From an uncultured bacterium (GTDB taxonomy: Bacteria > Bacillota > Clostridia > Oscillospirales > Oscillospiraceae), in the NCBI GenBank assembly GCA_949286295.1, contig CASECK010000004.1, forward strand, positions 1 to 8,586: a DNA stretch of 8,586 bases. Direction: 5' to 3'. Position numbers and translations under genes: made by a program. This document shows, one piece after another, positions 5,701-8,586 of this stretch (position 1 is its first letter; every line of letters begins with the position of its first letter). The notes beneath the pieces were generated by a model. That model was given only the letters and a program-made list of their open reading frames with translations, searched no databases and had not been told where the DNA came from.

Positions 5701-5729
5701 TTTACTCCTCCGGAAAGCTGTGTTACAAT
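5701..5729 (+). promoter_or_regulatory. Promoter of recG
   Basis: TTTACT (5701-5706, four of six consensus bases) and TACAAT (5724-5729, five of six) are 17 bases apart, with a TG just upstream of the -10 (TGTTACAAT), an extended -10 promoter. Transcription should start near 5736, about 28 bases before the recG ATG. Confidence 0.75.
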
Positions 5730-5763
5730 GGGCACATCATCTCAGGACAGGAGGTGGGAGCCC

Positions 5764-7833
5764 ATGTCCCTTTGCCTGGACACCCCCCTTACCGAGCTGG
5801 CCGGCGTGGGCCAGGTCCGGGCCAAAAAACTGGAAAAGCTGGGCCTTGTCCAGGCCGGGGACCTGCTGGCCTACTACCCCCGGGATTACGAGGACCGCCG
5901 GCAGGTGTTCTCCGTCCGGCAGGCCCCCCTGGACCGGCGGGCCTGCATCCGGGCCATGGCGGCCGAGCGGCCCCGGCTGGAGCGCGTCCGGAAGGGGCTG
6001 GAGCTGGTGCGGGTCAAGGCGGCGGACTACACCGGGGTCCTCCACCTCACCTTCTTCAACCAGAGCTATGCCGCCCGGGCCATCCACCCTGGAGAGGAGT
6101 ACATCTTCTTCGGCGCGGTGGAGGAGCAGGGCCGCCGCCGGAGCATGGTCAACCCCATCTTCGAGCGGGCGGACCGCCAGAGCGTCACCGGCTGCATCAT
6201 GCCCGTCTATCCTCTGACGGCGGGAATCAGCAACCACCTGATGGCCTCCCTGGCCCGGCAGGTCCTGCCCTGCGCCGGCGCGCTGGACGAGACGCTGCCC
6301 CAGTCTGTGCGCCAGGAATACCATCTGGCCGGGCTGGAGTTCTCTGTGCGGAACATCCACTTCCCCCAGGACGGGCAGGCCCTGGAGCTGGCCCGGCGGC
6401 GGCTGGCCTTCGAGGAGCTGTTCTACCTTGCGGCGGGGCTGAGCTTCCTGAAAAAGCGCCGGGAGGGGAGCGGGCCGGGCCGGGCCGTCCCCGCCCGCCC
6501 GGTGGAGGAATTTTTGGCGCTGCTCCCCTTCGCCCCCACCGCCGCCCAGCGCCGGGTGATGGAGCAGGTGGCCGCCGACCTGGCCTCCGGCCAGCCCATG
6601 AACCGCCTGGTCCAGGGGGACGTGGGGTCGGGCAAGACCGCCGTGGCCGCCTTCGCCGCCTGGCTGTGCGCCAGAGGGGGCGCTCAGACCGCCCTGATGG
6701 CCCCCACCGAGGTGCTGGCTGGGCAGCACTTCCGCTCCCTGTCCGCCCTGCTCTCCCCGGCCGGGGTGCGGGTGGGCCTGCTCACCGGCTCCCTGCCGGC
6801 GGCGGAGAAAAAGAAGACCCGGGCCGCCCTGGCCCGGGGGGAGCTGGACCTGGTGGTGGGCACCCACGCCCTCATCTCCCAGGGGGTGGAGTTCCGGGAC
6901 CTGGCCCTGATGGTGGCCGACGAGCAGCACCGCTTCGGGGTGGCCCAGCGGGCCGCCCTGGCCGCCAAGGGACACCGGCCCCATGTGCTGGTCATGTCCG
7001 CCACCCCCATCCCCCGGACGCTGGCCCTTATCATCTACGGGGACCTGGATGTGTCGGTCATCGACCAGCTCCCGCCGGGCCGCACCCCGGTGGAGACCTA
7101 CGTCATCGGCGAGGACAAGCGCCAGCGGATGTACGGCTTTATCCGCCGCCAGGCGCAGGCGGGGCGGCAGGCGTATATCATCTGCCCGGCGGTGGAGGAA
7201 GCCCAGGCGGACCAGCCCTCCCCCACCCCGGAGCTGAAGGCGGTCACCGCCTATGCCGGGCACCTGCAAAGCCAGGTCTTTCCCGACCTGCGCCTGGGCG
7301 TTCTCCACGGAAAGATGAAGCCCCGGGAGAAGCAGACGGCCATGGACGCCTTCGCCCGGGGGGAGATTCAGGTGCTGGTGGCCACCACGGTGGTGGAGGT
7401 GGGGGTGGACGTACCCAACGCCAGCCTCATCGTCATCGAGAACGCCGACCGCTTCGGCCTGTCCCAGCTCCACCAGCTCCGGGGCCGGGTGGGCCGGGGG
7501 GAGCACCGCTCCTACTGCGTGCTCGTCACCTCCACCCGCAGCCCGGAATCCCTGGGGCGGCTGCGCACCCTGGCCTCCACCACCGACGGCTTTCAAATCT
7601 CCGAGGAGGACCTGAAGGCCCGGGGGCCGGGCGACTTCTTTGGCAACCGGCAGCACGGCCTGCCCCAGATGAAGCTGGCCGACCTGGCCGGGGATATGCG
7701 CCTGCTCAGCCAGGCCCAGCAGGCCGCCCTGCGCCTGCTGGAGCAGGACCCCAGGCTGGAGCGGCCGGAGAACCGGCCGGTGCTGGAGCGGGTGCGGCGG
7801 CTGTTCGCCGACACCCCGGATATCTTTAACTGA
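5764..7833 (+). CDS. recG: ATP-dependent DNA helicase RecG
   Basis: RecG is a superfamily 2 translocase that regresses stalled replication forks and branch-migrates Holliday junctions. At 689 residues it is the usual size. The N-terminal wedge/OB region (about 1-230) includes the helix-hairpin-helix-like LTELAGVGQVRAKKLEKLGL start. The helicase core shows Walker A GDVGSGKT (about 285-292), motif II as DEQH (386-389; this family uses DEQH rather than DEAH), motif III MSATPIPRT (from 411) and the motif VI region HQLRGRVGRGEH. The C-terminal EEDLKARGPGDFFGNRQHGLP is the RecG TRG-type motif. The ATG at 5764 is supported by GGAGGTG 7 bases upstream. It has its own promoter and is followed 23 bases later by a GNAT gene on the same strand. 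A long open frame on the opposite strand is a composition shadow. Confidence 0.97.
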   Translation: MSLCLDTPLTELAGVGQVRAKKLEKLGLVQAGDLLAYYPRDYEDRRQVFSVRQAPLDRRACIRAMAAERPRLERVRKGLELVRVKAADYTGVLHLTFFNQSYAARAIHPGEEYIFFGAVEEQGRRRSMVNPIFERADRQSVTGCIMPVYPLTAGISNHLMASLARQVLPCAGALDETLPQSVRQEYHLAGLEFSVRNIHFPQDGQALELARRRLAFEELFYLAAGLSFLKKRREGSGPGRAVPARPVEEFLALLPFAPTAAQRRVMEQVAADLASGQPMNRLVQGDVGSGKTAVAAFAAWLCARGGAQTALMAPTEVLAGQHFRSLSALLSPAGVRVGLLTGSLPAAEKKKTRAALARGELDLVVGTHALISQGVEFRDLALMVADEQHRFGVAQRAALAAKGHRPHVLVMSATPIPRTLALIIYGDLDVSVIDQLPPGRTPVETYVIGEDKRQRMYGFIRRQAQAGRQAYIICPAVEEAQADQPSPTPELKAVTAYAGHLQSQVFPDLRLGVLHGKMKPREKQTAMDAFARGEIQVLVATTVVEVGVDVPNASLIVIENADRFGLSQLHQLRGRVGRGEHRSYCVLVTSTRSPESLGRLRTLASTTDGFQISEEDLKARGPGDFFGNRQHGLPQMKLADLAGDMRLLSQAQQAALRLLEQDPRLERPENRPVLERVRRLFADTPDIFN

Positions 7834-7856
7834 CAACAAGCAAAAGGAGAGTTCGT

Positions 7857-8309
7857 ATGCTCAAGTTTCGGGACATCACCCTGCGGGACCGGGAGGCGGT
7901 CATGCCCATGGTCCAGGACTTCTATCAGACAGACGCGGTGCTCCACCCGGCGCCCCCCGAGGTGCTGGAGCGCACCTTCCGGGCCGCCGCCGACCACGGC
8001 GAGCCCCTGCTGCGGGGGGTGCTCATCCTGGACGGGGAGGAGCCGGCGGGCTACCTCTATATCACCCAGTGCTACTCCGCCGAGGTGGGCGGCCGGTGCG
8101 TGTTCCTGGAGGAACTCTATCTTCTCCCCCGGTTCCGGGGCCGGGGCTGGGGCGGACAGATTATGGCCTGGATTGAGGAGCAGTACCCCACCGCCCGCCG
8201 CTTCCGCCTGGAGGTCAACGAGGTCAACCAGGGCGCCGTCCGGGTGTATGAGAAGGCCGGTTACCGCTATCTGCGCTATGAGCAGATGGTCGTGGACAAA
8301 ATCAAATAG
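7857..8309 (+). CDS. GNAT-family N-acetyltransferase
   Basis: GNAT proteins move an acetyl group from acetyl-CoA to an amine on a small molecule or protein; the acceptor here is unknown. The 150-residue protein is a single GNAT domain: motif A with FLEELYLLPRFRGRGWGGQIM at 83-103 (acetyl-CoA pyrophosphate loop RGRGWG at 94-99), then a motif B-like VNEVNQGAVRVYEKAGY at 120-136 with the conserved N..A...Y..GY pattern. The start is supported by AAAAGGAGA 6 bases before the ATG. It follows recG by 23 bases and precedes the next gene by 27 bases, so co-transcription is likely. No terminator is visible on either side. Confidence 0.92.
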   Translation: MLKFRDITLRDREAVMPMVQDFYQTDAVLHPAPPEVLERTFRAAADHGEPLLRGVLILDGEEPAGYLYITQCYSAEVGGRCVFLEELYLLPRFRGRGWGGQIMAWIEEQYPTARRFRLEVNEVNQGAVRVYEKAGYRYLRYEQMVVDKIK

Positions 8310-8336
8310 AACACAGAGAAAAGGAGCGCAGACAAC

Positions 8337-8586
8337 ATGAATCGTATGGAACTGGCCCGCGCCCTGCGGGCGGACACGGAGATACACTACAACTGCTGCC
8401 AGGCCGTTTTGATTCCCTTCGCTCCCGAGATGGGGCTGACCCGGGAGCAGGCCTTCGCCCTGGGCAGCCACTTCGCCTCCGGGATGCGCCACGGCTCTGA
8501 CTGCGGCACCCTGACCGGGGCGCTGATGGTGCTGGGCGGTCTGGGCTATGGGGAGCGGGAGGCCCAGGAGCTGCTGCGCGCCTTCC
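8337..8586 (+). CDS. C_GCAxxG_C_C family protein, C-terminus off the right edge
   Basis: The 83 visible residues match the start of the small, putatively redox-active C_GCAxxG_C_C family: HYNCCQAVLIPFAPEMG near residues 17-33, GSHFASGMRHGSDCGTLTGALMVLGG at 43-68, with cysteines C20, C21 and C56. Family members usually have NCAQAV; here the second position is Cys. The later cysteines of the motif, which could include a metal- or disulfide-forming pair, fall outside the window. The ATG at 8337 has AAAAGGAG 10 bases upstream; a second in-frame ATG at 8346 is possible. The function of the family is not established, though members are often found in anaerobes. It is probably co-transcribed with the GNAT gene and recG. 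Confidence 0.82.
   Translation, partial: MNRMELARALRADTEIHYNCCQAVLIPFAPEMGLTREQAFALGSHFASGMRHGSDCGTLTGALMVLGGLGYGEREAQELLRAF

Noticed and set aside
5737..7839. A 700-codon open frame on the strand opposite recG
   Set aside because: RecG has all family motifs in the plus frame. The opposite frame is rich in Gly, His, Gln and Pro with no recognisable domain, as expected for the shadow of a GC-rich gene.
7593..8492. Minus-strand open frame of 299 codons across the end of recG and the GNAT gene
   Set aside because: It overlaps three supported plus-strand genes and its translation resembles no known family.

Overview
The window looks like ordinary core-chromosome DNA from a GC-rich Firmicute, most likely a clostridial gut bacterium of the Oscillospiraceae type. 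This is an inference from strongly GC-biased codon use combined with strong AAGGAGG-type ribosome binding sites, sigma-A-like promoters with TATAAT boxes, and gene families and order typical of that group. No mobile element, CRISPR array, tRNA or rRNA is visible.

Left third, minus strand (about 1-2900): an aromatic amino acid operon transcribed right to left, aroF (DAHP synthase) - tyrA (prephenate dehydrogenase) - aroB (3-dehydroquinate synthase, running off the left edge). Genes are 3 and 26 bases apart. AroF and AroB catalyse the first two shikimate-pathway steps and TyrA commits prephenate to tyrosine. In front of aroF lies the most interesting part of the window: a 35-codon leader ORF whose residues 10-21 contain 8 Phe/Tyr out of 12 (YSFYRFFSFTYF, no Trp), followed 31 bases later by a perfect 12-bp GC-rich hairpin with a U tract just upstream of the aroF ribosome binding site. 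This is the layout of a ribosome-mediated transcription attenuator that senses Phe/Tyr-tRNA charging, a mechanism well described in enteric bacteria but not the usual one in Firmicutes, where T-boxes and TRAP dominate.

Middle (about 2900-4670): an intergenic region with GC hairpins and a clear promoter drives asnS (asparaginyl-tRNA synthetase) on the plus strand. It ends in a long hairpin placed between asnS and the convergent gene on the other strand.

Right half: a D-2-hydroxyacid dehydrogenase gene (minus) and recG (plus) diverge from a 138-base region with a recognisable promoter for each. recG is followed, closely spaced on the same strand, by a GNAT acetyltransferase gene and the start of a C_GCAxxG_C_C-family redox protein gene that leaves the right edge. 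These three probably form one transcription unit. Long ORFs opposite recG and aroF are GC-driven shadows.
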